Part shown: in pieces, positions 46,058-55,133 of the stretch
How positions within the stretch are numbered: position 1 is the stretch's first letter
How the letters are laid out: each line of letters starts with the position of its first letter
Origin: Tumebacillus flagellatus
Lineage (GTDB): Bacteria > Bacillota > Bacilli > Tumebacillales > Tumebacillaceae
Assembly: GCF_000714935.1 (NCBI RefSeq)
Contig: NZ_JMIR01000003.1
Location: 182,076-246,075 of the forward strand
Direction of reading: 5' to 3'
DNA: 64,000 bases
Position numbers and translations under genes: made by a program
The notes under the pieces: model-generated
Told to the model about the DNA's origin: nothing
Database searches by the model: none
What the model saw: the letters and a program-made list of their open reading frames with translations, nothing else

Positions 46058-46262
46058 TTTCGTTTCCCTCCTGGGGTTGTTTTGTCTTACACCTATACCG
46101 TGCAGGGAGGAGGGCAAATCAGGGACAGGGCTTGGAAATATTTTGACTTCCCAGAATCTATACTTCTGTGCAATCTATCGTTATAATTGGTAGAGGTATA
46201 TATTTATTCTAAGTTTAAAGACTGAGCATATAGATCCCTCAAGCAAGGGAGGTACTTGGCGC

Positions 46263-47450
46263 ATGTCGACGATAGAAGTTAGTACGACCTCGGAAATCGG
46301 TCGGACGGCTCTCCCGCGGCGGATTTTGGAGTTGATGCAGGAGCGCGGCGATGCATTCACGATCCGTGGATTTTCTCAACGATTGGGGATCTCGCGGGAA
46401 TACTTACGAATCATGTTGGCGGGCGATCGTCCGATTTCGCCGGCGATGACGGAACGGATCGCGCAAGGGTTGGGGATCACGGTCGAGCGGCTGAAGCAGA
46501 CCGATACCCAGCATCTCGTCCAAGAGTTAACGACCGTCCTCGGGGCGAGCAAGCGGACGAAGCCGATGTTGCTGCGCGCCCGCGACATGGCAGAGAAATT
46601 GGTAAAAACCGCACTGGGCGCCACCGAACGCGCGTTGCATCTGAACAATCTCGGGCGTGTGCAGTTTTTTCAACAGGAATATGACGAGGCGCACGGGACG
46701 TGGTTGCAAGGGTTGGAGTACGCGAAATTGTTGTACGAGCAGTATGAGGAGAAAGATTTGCTTCATCTCATCACGGCGAATCTGATGCTGACGTATACGA
46801 TTCGGAAAGAATTCAGCCATGTGGAAGAAATCTTGAGGCTCGTGGAGCAAGCTATGCCTGAGAACTCAATCGCTTTGGGGTTAGCTTCATCTACTAGAAT
46901 GAATATGTGTTTGGAACTGAAGAAATATCGTCAAGCTAAAGAACATGCGATCTCTTCTCTTGAACATTACAGGCGAACGAACGATGATAGTCGAATTGCG
47001 AAGGCTATGATAAACATAGCTCACTGTGATTATTTACTTGGAGACTATGAAAATTCAGCGATTTCATTATCTTCGGCGATAGAACATGCCAAAAACTACG
47101 ACTATACATTAGTCTTTGCCGTAAAAGAATATGTTAAGGTCCTGATAAAACAAAAGAACTATGAGAAGGCGGCCCAATCTATCGAGAAGTATGAATCTAT
47201 TGCAAAAGACTATCCTGACATACACGGTAGGTTACTCATACTTTACACAAGGATTAAAAACGACCCCTCTTTTTCAATACGTATTAGCGATGATTCTACA
47301 CGGAGTTTACAAGTCCGTTATTTCGCGTGTAAATGTTTGTTCGATTTTTATTCAAAGAAAGGTGACGCTGAAACAGCTCTGATGTACTATGAAAGAGCGC
47401 GCATATATTCAAATGCGAAAAGCGAATTTTTCGAAGAGGAGGGCTTCTAA
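46263..47450 (+). CDS. HTH-TPR transcriptional regulator (RRNPP-like receptor)
   Basis: The 395-residue protein has an XRE-type helix-turn-helix at about 25-80 (FSQRLGISREYLRIMLAGDR, ITVERLKQTD) and TPR-like helices at about 100-390 (ERALHLNNLGRVQFFQQEYD, SRIAKAMINIAHCDYLLGDY). GGGAGG precedes the ATG. The stop is immediately followed by the ATG of a small exported-type peptide gene. The first third is GC-rich and the rest AT-rich, so the TPR part may have been exchanged by recombination, as expected if peptide specificity is under diversifying selection. The helix-turn-helix differs clearly from the other receptors. Confidence 0.85.
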   Translation: MSTIEVSTTSEIGRTALPRRILELMQERGDAFTIRGFSQRLGISREYLRIMLAGDRPISPAMTERIAQGLGITVERLKQTDTQHLVQELTTVLGASKRTKPMLLRARDMAEKLVKTALGATERALHLNNLGRVQFFQQEYDEAHGTWLQGLEYAKLLYEQYEEKDLLHLITANLMLTYTIRKEFSHVEEILRLVEQAMPENSIALGLASSTRMNMCLELKKYRQAKEHAISSLEHYRRTNDDSRIAKAMINIAHCDYLLGDYENSAISLSSAIEHAKNYDYTLVFAVKEYVKVLIKQKNYEKAAQSIEKYESIAKDYPDIHGRLLILYTRIKNDPSFSIRISDDSTRSLQVRYFACKCLFDFYSKKGDAETALMYYERARIYSNAKSEFFEEEGF

Positions 47451-47582
47451 ATGAAGAAATCTTTCTTGATAGGACTTGTAATTATAGCATTGGCGGTAGT
47501 TGTTGGCGGAAGCACAACCATCACTAATAATGCTTCTGTAATCCCTGATGACCCGATGGGAAAAGCATCCTTGAAGCACTAA
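47451..47582 (+). CDS. Candidate exported signalling propeptide of an RRNPP receptor
   Basis: The ATG abuts the receptor stop (TAAATG), and GAGGAGGG inside the receptor's last codons is the ribosome binding site. The 43-residue product starts MKKSFLIGL, has a hydrophobic core ending VVVGG, then a polar tail with ASVIPDDPMGKASLKH. This is the NprX/PapR/Phr layout: export signal followed by a C-terminal pheromone segment. The SVIPDDPMG stretch is a reasonable candidate core. A strong terminator lies 8 nt after the stop, closing the two-gene unit. Function inferred from position and shape. Confidence 0.72.
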   Translation: MKKSFLIGLVIIALAVVVGGSTTITNNASVIPDDPMGKASLKH

Positions 47583-47589
47583 CAATCCA

Positions 47590-47620
47590 CCCCTCGTCAC
47601 CCCTGACGAGGGCTTTTTTA
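47590..47620 (+). terminator. Intrinsic terminator of receptor/peptide operon
   Basis: CCCTCGTCA and TGACGAGGG form a perfect 9-bp stem with a 4-nt loop, followed by CTTTTTTA. Confidence 0.85.
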
Positions 47621-47668
47621 TTTCTCATTTGGATATTTCCATCCGTGGCAACTCAACTTATTACAAAG

Positions 47669-47700
47669 ACCACCTCTCTCATCAGAGGTGGTTTATTATT
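47669..47700 (+). terminator. Second intrinsic terminator
   Basis: ACCACCTCT and AGAGGTGGT form a perfect 9-bp stem followed by TTATTATTT, insulating the next operon. Confidence 0.65.
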
Positions 47701-47776
47701 TATACAAAAGTAAGCACCCCTTCCCCTTTTACATCATAAAAAAAGGGGCCACCCTCGAATCGGAGGACCGTCCTGC

Positions 47777-48082
47777 ATGTTGATCAAAGCCAAGAAAACC
47801 GATTTCCAAAAAACCCGGGTTCTCGCCGGCTTCACCCAACGAAGCCTCGGCGAACAAACCAATCTCAGCTCCCCGTTCCTCTCCCAAGTCGAAAACGGAA
47901 CCCGCAACGTCAGCGCCCCCAACGCCAAAAACATCTGCGAAGCGCTCGGCTGCCAATTTGAAGACATATTCGAAATCGTGGAGTCCATCACCCAAATACC
48001 CGCCCCTCAGGAGGAAGAACATGAACGCACACGGAAACTCTTCACCCTTAAAAGACTCAGCCGTCCTCGGTCCACTTCTTAA
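47777..48082 (+). CDS. Small XRE-family DNA-binding protein
   Basis: The 101-residue protein is essentially a single helix-turn-helix (about 10-67: TRVLAGFTQRSLGEQTNLSS, FLSQVENGTRNVSAPNAKNI) with a short charged tail. It resembles phage-type Cro/CI-like regulators. GGAGGA lies 9 nt before the ATG. Its last 62 nt overlap the start of an HTH-TPR regulator in another frame, so the two are coupled. Confidence 0.75.
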   Translation: MLIKAKKTDFQKTRVLAGFTQRSLGEQTNLSSPFLSQVENGTRNVSAPNAKNICEALGCQFEDIFEIVESITQIPAPQEEEHERTRKLFTLKRLSRPRSTS

Positions 48083-49139
48083 ACGCTTGCGCCAAGCGCA
48101 CGGTCTCTCCCAGCGCGATCTCGCCAAGGATCTCTGCACCTCCAGCATGATCTCCCAACTCGAAAGCGGAAGAGCCGCCCCGTCCCTCGACCTGCTCAAT
48201 CAACTGGCAAAACGCTTGGAGGTCTCTCTCGACTACTTCTTCCAAGAACGAGACCTCTCCGCCGACACCCTGCGCGTGTCGCTCGCCAAAGCCCATCTCG
48301 CAGCCCGCCGGTACGACGAAGCTCTCCCGCTCTTGCAAGACTTGCTGAATTCGACCGACCCGCTGCCGGACCCTCTCGACACCGTGATGGACCTCTGCAC
48401 GTGCTGCCTCCATCTCGGCAACACGCGCAACACCGAACGGCTCTTGCAATTCCTCAGCGAGCACGACATGAACGACGACCCGGACTTCCAAGCCCGCCTG
48501 CTCCACGTCCAAAGCCAACTGCACATCGAAGCCAAACGCTACCACAAAGCCATCCCTCTCCTCGAAAAGTCGCTCGCGATCCTCGACTCCCGAGCGAAAG
48601 CGTCGACCCTCCACACGCTCGCCCGCCTCTACACGGAACTGGGCGATCTGGAGAAAGCCAAAGTGTACTGCGAGCAAGCCGCAGCCGTTGCGGGCCCCGT
48701 GCAATCCCTGCTCGACCAAGCCGGCACCTACCTGCAACTCGCCAAAAACTGCCATGCCAAGCAACACTACAGCCAGTCCATCCACTACGCCGACCGCGCA
48801 AGGGCACTTGCCGAACTTCACCACCACCGCCTCCTCGCGGAAAAAACGAAACTCCAACAAGCAAGCCTGAGAAACAAACGCGACGGCCGGGAGTTGCTGG
48901 CGGAATCCGTTTTTTCCATTGAGAGCGAAATCGGGCGGGACGCGGCAATCCTCCAGTTCGAGAAAAAAGCCGCCGACCATCTCGCCGCAAACCAACTCTT
49001 CGACTACAGCGACGACCTCGCGCATCTCGCGTGGATTCTTGCAGACGAACAGGACTTCCACGGAGCTTGCAACCTGCTCCTCCACGCCCGAACGCTCACC
49101 CAACACGAACTAAAAAAGAGAGGGATTCAACTCACGTAG
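48021..49139 (+). CDS. HTH-TPR transcriptional regulator without a peptide gene
   Basis: The ATG at 48021 has CAGGAGGAAG upstream and gives 372 residues. The helix-turn-helix is at about 18-72 (LLKRLRQAHGLSQRDLAKDL, SMISQLESGRAAPSLDLL), and TPR repeats follow (AKASTLHTLARLYTELGDLE, YLQLAKNCHAKQHYSQSIHY). The HTH resembles those in the other receptors, but there is no small peptide gene after it, only a terminator and a convergent pcp gene. It may answer to the XRE partner it overlaps or to a peptide from another locus. Confidence 0.85.
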   Translation: MNAHGNSSPLKDSAVLGPLLKRLRQAHGLSQRDLAKDLCTSSMISQLESGRAAPSLDLLNQLAKRLEVSLDYFFQERDLSADTLRVSLAKAHLAARRYDEALPLLQDLLNSTDPLPDPLDTVMDLCTCCLHLGNTRNTERLLQFLSEHDMNDDPDFQARLLHVQSQLHIEAKRYHKAIPLLEKSLAILDSRAKASTLHTLARLYTELGDLEKAKVYCEQAAAVAGPVQSLLDQAGTYLQLAKNCHAKQHYSQSIHYADRARALAELHHHRLLAEKTKLQQASLRNKRDGRELLAESVFSIESEIGRDAAILQFEKKAADHLAANQLFDYSDDLAHLAWILADEQDFHGACNLLLHARTLTQHELKKRGIQLT

Positions 49140-49152
49140 TTGAATCCCTCTC
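49112..49152. terminator. Bidirectional terminator overlapping a stop codon
   Basis: GAGAGGGATTCAACT and AGTTGAATCCCTCTC form a perfect 15-bp stem with a 5-nt loop. The upstream arm lies inside the last codons of the HTH-TPR gene; the hairpin also ends the convergent pcp operon. Confidence 0.8.
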
Positions 49153-49157
49153 CCCGC

Positions 49158-49817
49158 TTATGAAATTTGCCCGCCGCCGACCGCAATATCCTGCCGCACG
49201 TCAACCGCCGTGCGAACGGCGACTTCCAGCGCCTTCGCGATATCCATCGCGCTCATGGACGGCTGCCCGGCGTGGCGCACGGTCTGCTCCGGCAGAAACG
49301 GGATGTGGATGAACCCGCCGCGCACGCGCGGGTACTTCGTCGCAATCAGGTTCATCAGTCCGTAGAAGAGGTGGTTGCACACGAACGTCCCCGCCGTCTG
49401 CGAAACGGAAGCCGGAATTCCGGCGGCGCGGATTGCTTGCACCATCGCTTTGATCGGCAAGCTCGACCAGTACGCCGCCGGTCCGTCCGCGACGATCGGC
49501 TCGTCCACCGGCTGGTTGCCGTCGTTGTCCGGGATGCGCGCGTCGTCGACGTTGATCGCCACGCGCTCCACCGTGATGTCCGCACGTCCTCCCGCTTGCC
49601 CGACGCAGATCACGACGTCCGGTTGCACGTCCCGCATCAAGCCGTCCAGCACGGCAATCGACTTGTGAAACACAGTCGGAACTTCTGCCGTCACAACTTC
49701 CATTCCCTCGAACGACTTGCCCCGCAGCAGTTTGACCGCTTCCAACGCCGGGTTGACCGGCTCTCCTCCAAACGGGTCAAAGCCTGTGACCAACACTTTG
49801 CAACGCGTGCCTTCCAT
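49158..49817 (-). CDS. pcp: Pyrrolidone-carboxylate peptidase
   Basis: The 219-residue C15 peptidase removes N-terminal pyroglutamate from peptides in the cytoplasm. The family signature is complete: [17 protein letters not shown], the catalytic Glu in [11 protein letters not shown], Cys in [14 protein letters not shown] and His in [12 protein letters not shown]. It is the last gene of a seven-gene operon whose other members hydrolyse free pyroglutamate. GGGAGGGG precedes the ATG. Confidence 0.96.
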   Translation of the reverse strand: MEGTRCKVLVTGFDPFGGEPVNPALEAVKLLRGKSFEGMEVVTAEVPTVFHKSIAVLDGLMRDVQPDVVICVGQAGGRADITVERVAINVDDARIPDNDGNQPVDEPIVADGPAAYWSSLPIKAMVQAIRAAGIPASVSQTAGTFVCNHLFYGLMNLIATKYPRVRGGFIHIPFLPEQTVRHAGQPSMSAMDIAKALEVAVRTAVDVRQDIAVGGGQIS

Positions 49818-49852
49818 TCCAAATCCCCTCCCTAGAAACTAAAACGTAAAGC

Positions 49853-50806
49853 CTAGAACATCATGAAGTACATCAGGAAGATGTTCACGACCAACAGCAG
49901 CAACGCCGTCGGCACTTGCGCTTTGATGACGGCATTCTTATCCGGCAAGTCGAGCAACGCCGCCGGGACGATGTTAAAGTTCGCCGCCATCGGGGTCATC
50001 AGCGTGCCGCAATACCCCGAGAACATGCCGATCGCCGCCAAGATCGCCGGGTTGCCGCCGTGCAGGTGCACGAGCAACGGCAGGCCGATCCCCGCCGTGA
50101 TCACCGGAAACGCCGCGAACGCGTTGCCCATGATCATCGTGAACAGCGCCATGCCGATGCAGTACGCCGCCACGACGAGGAAGCGGTTGTCGACCGGGAT
50201 CGCCGACGAAACGAGATCGGAGACAACTTTGCCGACACCCGACGCCACGAAAATCGCGCCGAGCGTCGCCAGCATCTGCGGCAGAACGGACGCCCAGGAG
50301 ACAGCGTCCACGAGACGGCGCGACTCTTGCAGGGCGCGGATGCCGCGGTCTTTCGTGATGAACATCGCCGTCAGCAACGCCAGCAGAGCGGCGAGGCCGA
50401 GGGCGACGAGCGTGACGTTTTTCGGATCGAGCAGCGGAGTGCCGCCGATGGTGACGTTTTTGACCCACACGGCACCGATGACGGTGATGAGCGGGATCAT
50501 GAGTGCCGGAACGAACAGCTTGTTGCGGATCTTCTTCGAAGAGGCGAGGCGTTGATCGGCGGTCGCTTCGTCATACGCGCCGCCGCGCACGCCCTTGAAG
50601 CCCGGAATCAGCACCAACAAGATGACGAGGATGCCCATGTACATCGGCGGAATCACTTTGCCAAACAGGAACGTCACCGCGTACAAGCCCCAGAACAGCG
50701 CGGTCGAGAAGCGTTTCGGGTTGGCTTTGTCCTTCAAGGTCAGGAACGCGACGACGGCGAGGAAGATCCCGGCGACGTAGTAGATGTACTCAAGCGAAAT
50801 CCACAT
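49853..50806 (-). CDS. DUF979 family membrane protein, putative permease subunit
   Basis: The 317-residue protein has 8-10 hydrophobic helices (YYVAGIFLAVVAFLTLKD, SGYCGTLMTPMAANFNIVPA). DUF979 is always paired with DUF969. The pair starts 4 nt apart here (stop of DUF969 to ATG) and sits between the PxpABC and Pcp genes, so uptake of pyroglutamate or pyroglutamyl peptides is the likely role. No experimental assignment is known to me. The TPMAAN segment resembles ion-coupled carrier re-entrant loops. Confidence 0.82.
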   Translation of the reverse strand: MWISLEYIYYVAGIFLAVVAFLTLKDKANPKRFSTALFWGLYAVTFLFGKVIPPMYMGILVILLVLIPGFKGVRGGAYDEATADQRLASSKKIRNKLFVPALMIPLITVIGAVWVKNVTIGGTPLLDPKNVTLVALGLAALLALLTAMFITKDRGIRALQESRRLVDAVSWASVLPQMLATLGAIFVASGVGKVVSDLVSSAIPVDNRFLVVAAYCIGMALFTMIMGNAFAAFPVITAGIGLPLLVHLHGGNPAILAAIGMFSGYCGTLMTPMAANFNIVPAALLDLPDKNAVIKAQVPTALLLLVVNIFLMYFMMF

Positions 50807-50809
50807 GGC

Positions 50810-51523
50810 TTACACCCCTTCCTTGATGTTCGAATCCTGTTGGTTGTTCTGGGCAGCGGCCGCGAGTTCGCGCTCGATCTTGCGGTCGAGCAGGATCACG
50901 CGCACGCCGTGGATGAGGAACGCGCAAACCGCCGTCGGAATCCCCCAGACCGCCATGTCCAGCGGCTCCAGATGAATGCCGTTCTGATCAAAAAACCCCT
51001 TCATCAACAGAATCGCGCCGATCGCGATGAAGATGTCCTCGCCGAAGAACAGGCCGACGTTGTCGACAGCGGCAGCGTGGGCTTTGATTTTTTCCCGAAC
51101 GCGGTCGTTCAGGGCGCCGAACTTCGTCTCCGCCGCGCCCTCCGCCATCGGGGCGATCAGCGGGCGCACCATCTGCGCGTGGCCGCCAAGCGAAGTCAAC
51201 CCGAGCGCCGCCGCCAGTTCGCGGATCAGCAGGTAGAGAAACAGGATGCGGCCGGTGGTCGCCGCTTTGACTTTGCGAATCAGGGCTTGCGATTGCTCCT
51301 TGAGCCCGTAGCGCTCCAACAGACCGATGACCGGCAACGTAAGAATGAACAAGGACATGTAGCGGTTGGTGACAAATGCGTCGCCGAACGTGGTCAGGAT
51401 CTTCTGGATCGACAGGTGACCCGCCAGCCCCGTTGCGAGGCCCGCCACCGTGACGACGAGCAAGGGGTTGAAGCGCAAAGCGAAACCGATGATGACGATG
51501 GCAATCCCGATGAGTGTCAACAT
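50810..51523 (-). CDS. DUF969 family membrane protein, putative permease subunit
   Basis: The ATG at 51523 with GAGAGGG upstream gives 237 residues; the frame is open further upstream but without a ribosome binding site. The helices include LTLIGIAIVIIGFALRF and YMSLFILTLPVIGLLERYG. DUF969 and DUF979 form a conserved pair, probably two halves of one carrier. Genome context with PxpABC suggests 5-oxoproline transport. Confidence 0.82.
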   Translation of the reverse strand: MLTLIGIAIVIIGFALRFNPLLVVTVAGLATGLAGHLSIQKILTTFGDAFVTNRYMSLFILTLPVIGLLERYGLKEQSQALIRKVKAATTGRILFLYLLIRELAAALGLTSLGGHAQMVRPLIAPMAEGAAETKFGALNDRVREKIKAHAAAVDNVGLFFGEDIFIAIGAILLMKGFFDQNGIHLEPLDMAVWGIPTAVCAFLIHGVRVILLDRKIERELAAAAQNNQQDSNIKEGV

Positions 51524-51564
51524 GTTGTCTACCCTCTCTCTGCGTTCGATTGTGGATTTCATGA

Positions 51565-51597
51565 TGCAGGTCGGTGCAGGTCGGTGCAGGTCGGTGC
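51565..51597. repeat. Three tandem copies of a 10-bp repeat
   Basis: TGCAGGTCGG is repeated three times without a change, plus TGC, from 51565 to 51597. It directly follows the pxpA stop codon and precedes the DUF969 leader. It may be simple slippage; an effect on translation of the downstream permease genes is possible. Confidence 0.7.
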
Positions 51598-52358
51598 TAG
51601 TGAGAGACCGCTTGAACCGCAACTTCGGATTGCTCCAAGAGGCTGCGAATCTTGCGGGCAAACTCCAACGCGTGCGCGCCGTCTCCGTGCAGGCAGACCG
51701 TGTCCGCTTGGATGGAGATGTCCGCTCCTTGGCGGGAGGTCACTTTGCCTTCCTTGACCATGCGCAGGACTTGTTGGACGGAGGTGTCTTCGTCGGTGAT
51801 CAGCGCGTCCGCTTGCGAGCGCGGGGTCAGCGTGCCGTCTTGTTGGTAGGTGCGGTCGGCGAACACTTCGTGCGCGGTGCGCAGGCCGATCGCTTCTCCG
51901 GCTTTGACGAGTTCACTGCCGGAGAGACCGAAGAGGATCAGGGTCGGATCGACTTTGTAGACGGCTTCGGCGATCGCTTCGGAGAGGCGGGCGCTCTTGG
52001 CGGCCATGTTGTAGAGGGCTCCGTGCGGTTTCACGTGTTGCAGGACGCCGCCCTCGGAGCGGACGAAACCGTACAGCGCGCCGATCTGGTAGACCACCAT
52101 GTCGTACGCGTCGCGCGGCGTGATGTCCATGTTGCGGCGTCCGAATCCCGCGAGGTCCGGCAGGCCCGGATGAGCGCCGATGCCGATGCCGTGTTCCAGC
52201 GCGCGGACGACGCTCTTGCGCATCGTCGCCGGGTCGCCCGCGTGGAATCCGCAGGCGAGGTTCGCGGAGGTGATGTACGGCAAAATCTGTTCGTCGACGC
52301 CCATCTTCCAGACGCCAAAGCTCTCTCCCATGTCACAGTTCAAATCGACGCGATGCAT
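51597..52358 (-). CDS. pxpA: 5-oxoprolinase subunit A (LamB/YcsF family)
   Basis: The 253-residue protein has the family motifs [23 protein letters not shown] and [10 protein letters not shown]. With PxpB and PxpC it hydrolyses 5-oxoproline to glutamate using ATP. The ATG at 52358 has GGAGGC upstream. It lies 26 nt after pxpC in the same operon. Confidence 0.95.
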   Translation of the reverse strand: MHRVDLNCDMGESFGVWKMGVDEQILPYITSANLACGFHAGDPATMRKSVVRALEHGIGIGAHPGLPDLAGFGRRNMDITPRDAYDMVVYQIGALYGFVRSEGGVLQHVKPHGALYNMAAKSARLSEAIAEAVYKVDPTLILFGLSGSELVKAGEAIGLRTAHEVFADRTYQQDGTLTPRSQADALITDEDTSVQQVLRMVKEGKVTSRQGADISIQADTVCLHGDGAHALEFARKIRSLLEQSEVAVQAVSH

Positions 52359-52384
52359 TGAGGGTGCCTCCTTGGAGTGTTTTT

Positions 52385-53479
52385 TTACAGCGTCAGGGCG
52401 CGTTGGAGCATCTGGAGACCTCGTTCGCGCTCCAGATAGAGACGCTGCGCTTCTTCGACGGTGATTTCGGTGAAGCGGAGTCTGTCGCCCGGCTTCAGTT
52501 GAGCGAGCACGGGCAGGTCGACGGCGGCGACTTGCGCGATCTTGGGGTAGCCGCCTGTCGTCTGCCGGTCCGCCAACAAGACGATCGGGTTGCCGCCGGG
52601 AGGCACTTGGACGGTGCCGAAGGTGACCGCTTCGGAGATCATCTCCAGCGGAGCAACCAGTTGAAGCGGCGGACCTTCGATACGGTAGCCCATGCGGTCG
52701 GACTGCGGGGTGACTTGGAACGTCTCCGCCCACAGCCGTTCGCGGCTCTCCGCGTCGAAGGCGTCGTACTGCTGCCCTCGGGTGACGCGGATCACAGGCT
52801 CGTTCGAATAGTCAGGAAAAAGTTCCCATGAGATAAAGCGGTTCCGTGGTAGCGCGGCAAAGTGTCGGGATGTAAAATCGTTTGGTTTGGCGATTGTCGG
52901 CGACACTGTTTTCTCGCGGATGTCGGTTCCGTTTGCATGTGCTTGCGTTGCGACACCGTTTGCAGTCGCCAGTGCAGAGTCTGCTTCTGCCTGTTCGTCT
53001 CTGTCCATACGTACGTGCCCGCAGGGCAGCCTATCCCCCGCTTGCAACGCCCTTCCTTCAAACCCGCCCATCTTGCCGCGAACGAACGTGCTTTTGCTCG
53101 CCAGCACGTCCGGGACGTGGAACCCTCCCGCGACGGCGAGGTAGGCGCGGCACCCGAATTTCGCGTAGCCGAACTGCAACACGCTGCCTGCCTTCATCGG
53201 GAAACTCTGCCACTCCGGCACAGGCTCTCCGTCCAGCGTCGGCGCGAGATGCCCGCCGCAGACCGCCGCGAGCAAGTCCGTTTCCGCGCGCAAAGTCGGC
53301 CCTTGCAGCGTGATTTCCAGCGCCGCCTCGCCCTGAACGTTGCCAACCAGCAAGTTCGCGGTGCGCAGCGCAAACGAATCCATCGCGCCGCCCGCCATCA
53401 CGCCGTAGCGCTGAAACCCGTATCTCCCGAGGTCCTGCAACGTGGTGAGCAAGCCCGGTTTGATCACCTGCAAACTCAT
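52385..53479 (-). CDS. pxpC: 5-oxoprolinase subunit C (KipA/AHS2 family)
   Basis: The 364-residue protein of the biotin-dependent carboxyltransferase-like family shows [20 protein letters not shown] near the start, FLSGG-like SAVCGGHL and later [20 protein letters not shown]. It forms a complex with PxpB. Its ATG overlaps the pxpB stop (ATGA). A stretch at about residues 175-215 is a variable Ala/Thr-rich insertion between the two halves of the domain. Confidence 0.94.
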   Translation of the reverse strand: MSLQVIKPGLLTTLQDLGRYGFQRYGVMAGGAMDSFALRTANLLVGNVQGEAALEITLQGPTLRAETDLLAAVCGGHLAPTLDGEPVPEWQSFPMKAGSVLQFGYAKFGCRAYLAVAGGFHVPDVLASKSTFVRGKMGGFEGRALQAGDRLPCGHVRMDRDEQAEADSALATANGVATQAHANGTDIREKTVSPTIAKPNDFTSRHFAALPRNRFISWELFPDYSNEPVIRVTRGQQYDAFDAESRERLWAETFQVTPQSDRMGYRIEGPPLQLVAPLEMISEAVTFGTVQVPPGGNPIVLLADRQTTGGYPKIAQVAAVDLPVLAQLKPGDRLRFTEITVEEAQRLYLERERGLQMLQRALTL

Positions 53480-54201
53480 CGCGACTCCTCCTCCCAAGCG
53501 GCAAACTCCCGCTCCGTGATCGGGCGAAACCGCACGATGTGCCCCGCTTGGAGCAAGCTCGGCGGATTGCGGTCCGGCCGGAACAGCGTCAGCGGCGTGC
53601 GGCCGATCAACTGCCAGCCGCCCGGCGTCTCCATCGGGTACACGCCGGTCTGCTGTCCCGCGATGCCGACAGAGCCGACCGGAATGCGCAGGCGGGGTTC
53701 GGCACGCCTTGGCGCGGCGATTCGGTCCGACAGCCCGCCGAGGTACGGGAAGCCCGGCGCGAACCCGATCATGTAGACGAGGTACTCGCCGCCCGCGTGA
53801 ATCTCGATCACTTCGTCCGGCGTCAACCCGTTCAGACGCGCGACTTCTTCCAGATCCGGGCCGTGCGCGCCGCCGTAGCAGACCGGAATCTCCACGGTCT
53901 CCGCCGGGCGGTGTTCTGCCTGCTGCAACGTCTGCAACAGATGTTGCAGATGCGCGGCGACTGCGTGATAGGGCGTTTTTTTAAAAAAGCACGCTTCTGC
54001 CACCCGCACCGGATCGTAGAACACCGTCACGGTGGTAAACGCGGGAACCGACTCGATCAACCCGGCAAACGGATGCGCCTGCAACGCTTCCGTGAACGCC
54101 GCCACGCGGTGGAACACGCTCTCCTCAATCCCCGTTCCCAATTCCACCCGCACGGCGCACTCGCCGAACGCGGTGATGCTTCCTGCCAAAACTTCGCTCA
54201 T
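53476..54201 (-). CDS. pxpB: 5-oxoprolinase subunit B (KipI/AHS1 family)
   Basis: The 241-residue protein starts at ATG 54201, overlapping the IclR gene stop by 4 nt. It has IPVCYGGAHGPDLEEVA and VYMIGFAPGFPYLGGL, the signature of allophanate hydrolase subunit 1/KipI proteins. In B. subtilis KipI also inhibits the sporulation kinase KinA; whether that applies here is not visible from sequence. Confidence 0.94.
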   Translation of the reverse strand: MSEVLAGSITAFGECAVRVELGTGIEESVFHRVAAFTEALQAHPFAGLIESVPAFTTVTVFYDPVRVAEACFFKKTPYHAVAAHLQHLLQTLQQAEHRPAETVEIPVCYGGAHGPDLEEVARLNGLTPDEVIEIHAGGEYLVYMIGFAPGFPYLGGLSDRIAAPRRAEPRLRIPVGSVGIAGQQTGVYPMETPGGWQLIGRTPLTLFRPDRNPPSLLQAGHIVRFRPITEREFAAWEEESR

Positions 54202-54968
54202 GTTGCTCTCCACCCCAACGCCATGGAAATTTCCTGCGCGCCTTGCACGCACGCCTCCACCAACGGCGGCAAGTGCTCCGCTTGAAAGCGCGACGTGGGA
54301 CCGGCGATGCTCAGTCCCGCGATCACCAGCCCGCTGTGATCGCGAATCGGAGCGGCGACGGCGGAGGTGTGATCTTCGAGCTCCGAATGGCTGACGGTGT
54401 ACCCCGTGCGCCGCGACTCGTCGAGCACTTCGCGCAAGTGGTAGCGGTCGGTGATCGTCCCGCTGGCAAACGGCAGCAATTCTGTGCGGGCGAGGTAGCG
54501 TTCGAGCTCCTCTTCCGGCAAGTGTGTCAGCAAGATGCGCGGGCACGCTCCGGCGTACATCGGCGCCCGGCGTCCGACTTGCGTATAGACGCGCACCGGG
54601 TGATTCGTGTCCAACTTCTCAATATAGATGGCGTCTCCGCCGTCGGGAATGATCAGATTCACGGCCTCGTCGACCTCGTCGCGCAGCCGCTTCATGATCG
54701 GCAACGCAACATGGCGCACTTCCAAACGCTCCGAGACCAGCTTGCCAAACTGCAAAAACAACAGGCCGAGCGCGTACTTGTTATCCGGCCCCTTCGTCAA
54801 AAAGCCCATGTCTTCCAGCGAGCGCGCCATCCGGTAAACCGATGTCTTGGGCGCTTGCAGCAACTGGACCATCTCCGTCAAGGTCAACCGACTGTTCGTG
54901 AGGAACAGGTTCAACAACTCGACCGATTTGACGACCGTTTTGTTTGTGGACGTTTCTGTGAGCGGCAT
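54198..54968 (-). CDS. IclR-family transcriptional regulator (KipR-like)
   Basis: The ATG at 54968 with GGAGGTGAG upstream is preferred over one at 55001. The 256-residue protein has an N-terminal winged helix (about 12-70; LTLTEMVQLLQAPKTSVYRM) and a C-terminal IclR ligand-binding domain (about 85-250; LDTNHPVRVYTQVGRRAPMY). First gene of the pxp operon with 4-nt overlap to pxpB, as KipR is part of the kip operon in Bacillus. It probably represses this operon and responds to an oxoproline-related ligand. Confidence 0.92.
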   Translation of the reverse strand: MPLTETSTNKTVVKSVELLNLFLTNSRLTLTEMVQLLQAPKTSVYRMARSLEDMGFLTKGPDNKYALGLLFLQFGKLVSERLEVRHVALPIMKRLRDEVDEAVNLIIPDGGDAIYIEKLDTNHPVRVYTQVGRRAPMYAGACPRILLTHLPEEELERYLARTELLPFASGTITDRYHLREVLDESRRTGYTVSHSELEDHTSAVAAPIRDHSGLVIAGLSIAGPTSRFQAEHLPPLVEACVQGAQEISMALGWRAT

Positions 54969-55133
54969 GGGGCTCACCTCCGTTCCGCATATCGGAATCA
55001 AAGTTCCAAGAATCGAAACCCTTATCTAAATAGTACGAGTAGTTTCGACAAATTACAACCTTAGATTCACGAAAATTTCACAATACCCAACATCGGCAAA
55101 AAAAGGGAGCCCGCACCGAGCCCCCTCCCCCCG

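Larger units (their letters stand above)
45503..46137. repeat. Duplicated DUF1659-DUF2922 cassette, copy 2
   Basis: Second copy of the unit at 44516-45160, in the same orientation. The spacing between the two copies holds one small membrane protein gene. Confidence 0.85.

Noticed and set aside
49916..51757. 613-codon plus-strand frame
   Set aside because: It lies opposite the DUF979 and DUF969 genes and is full of His/Arg/Asp runs typical of antisense frames.
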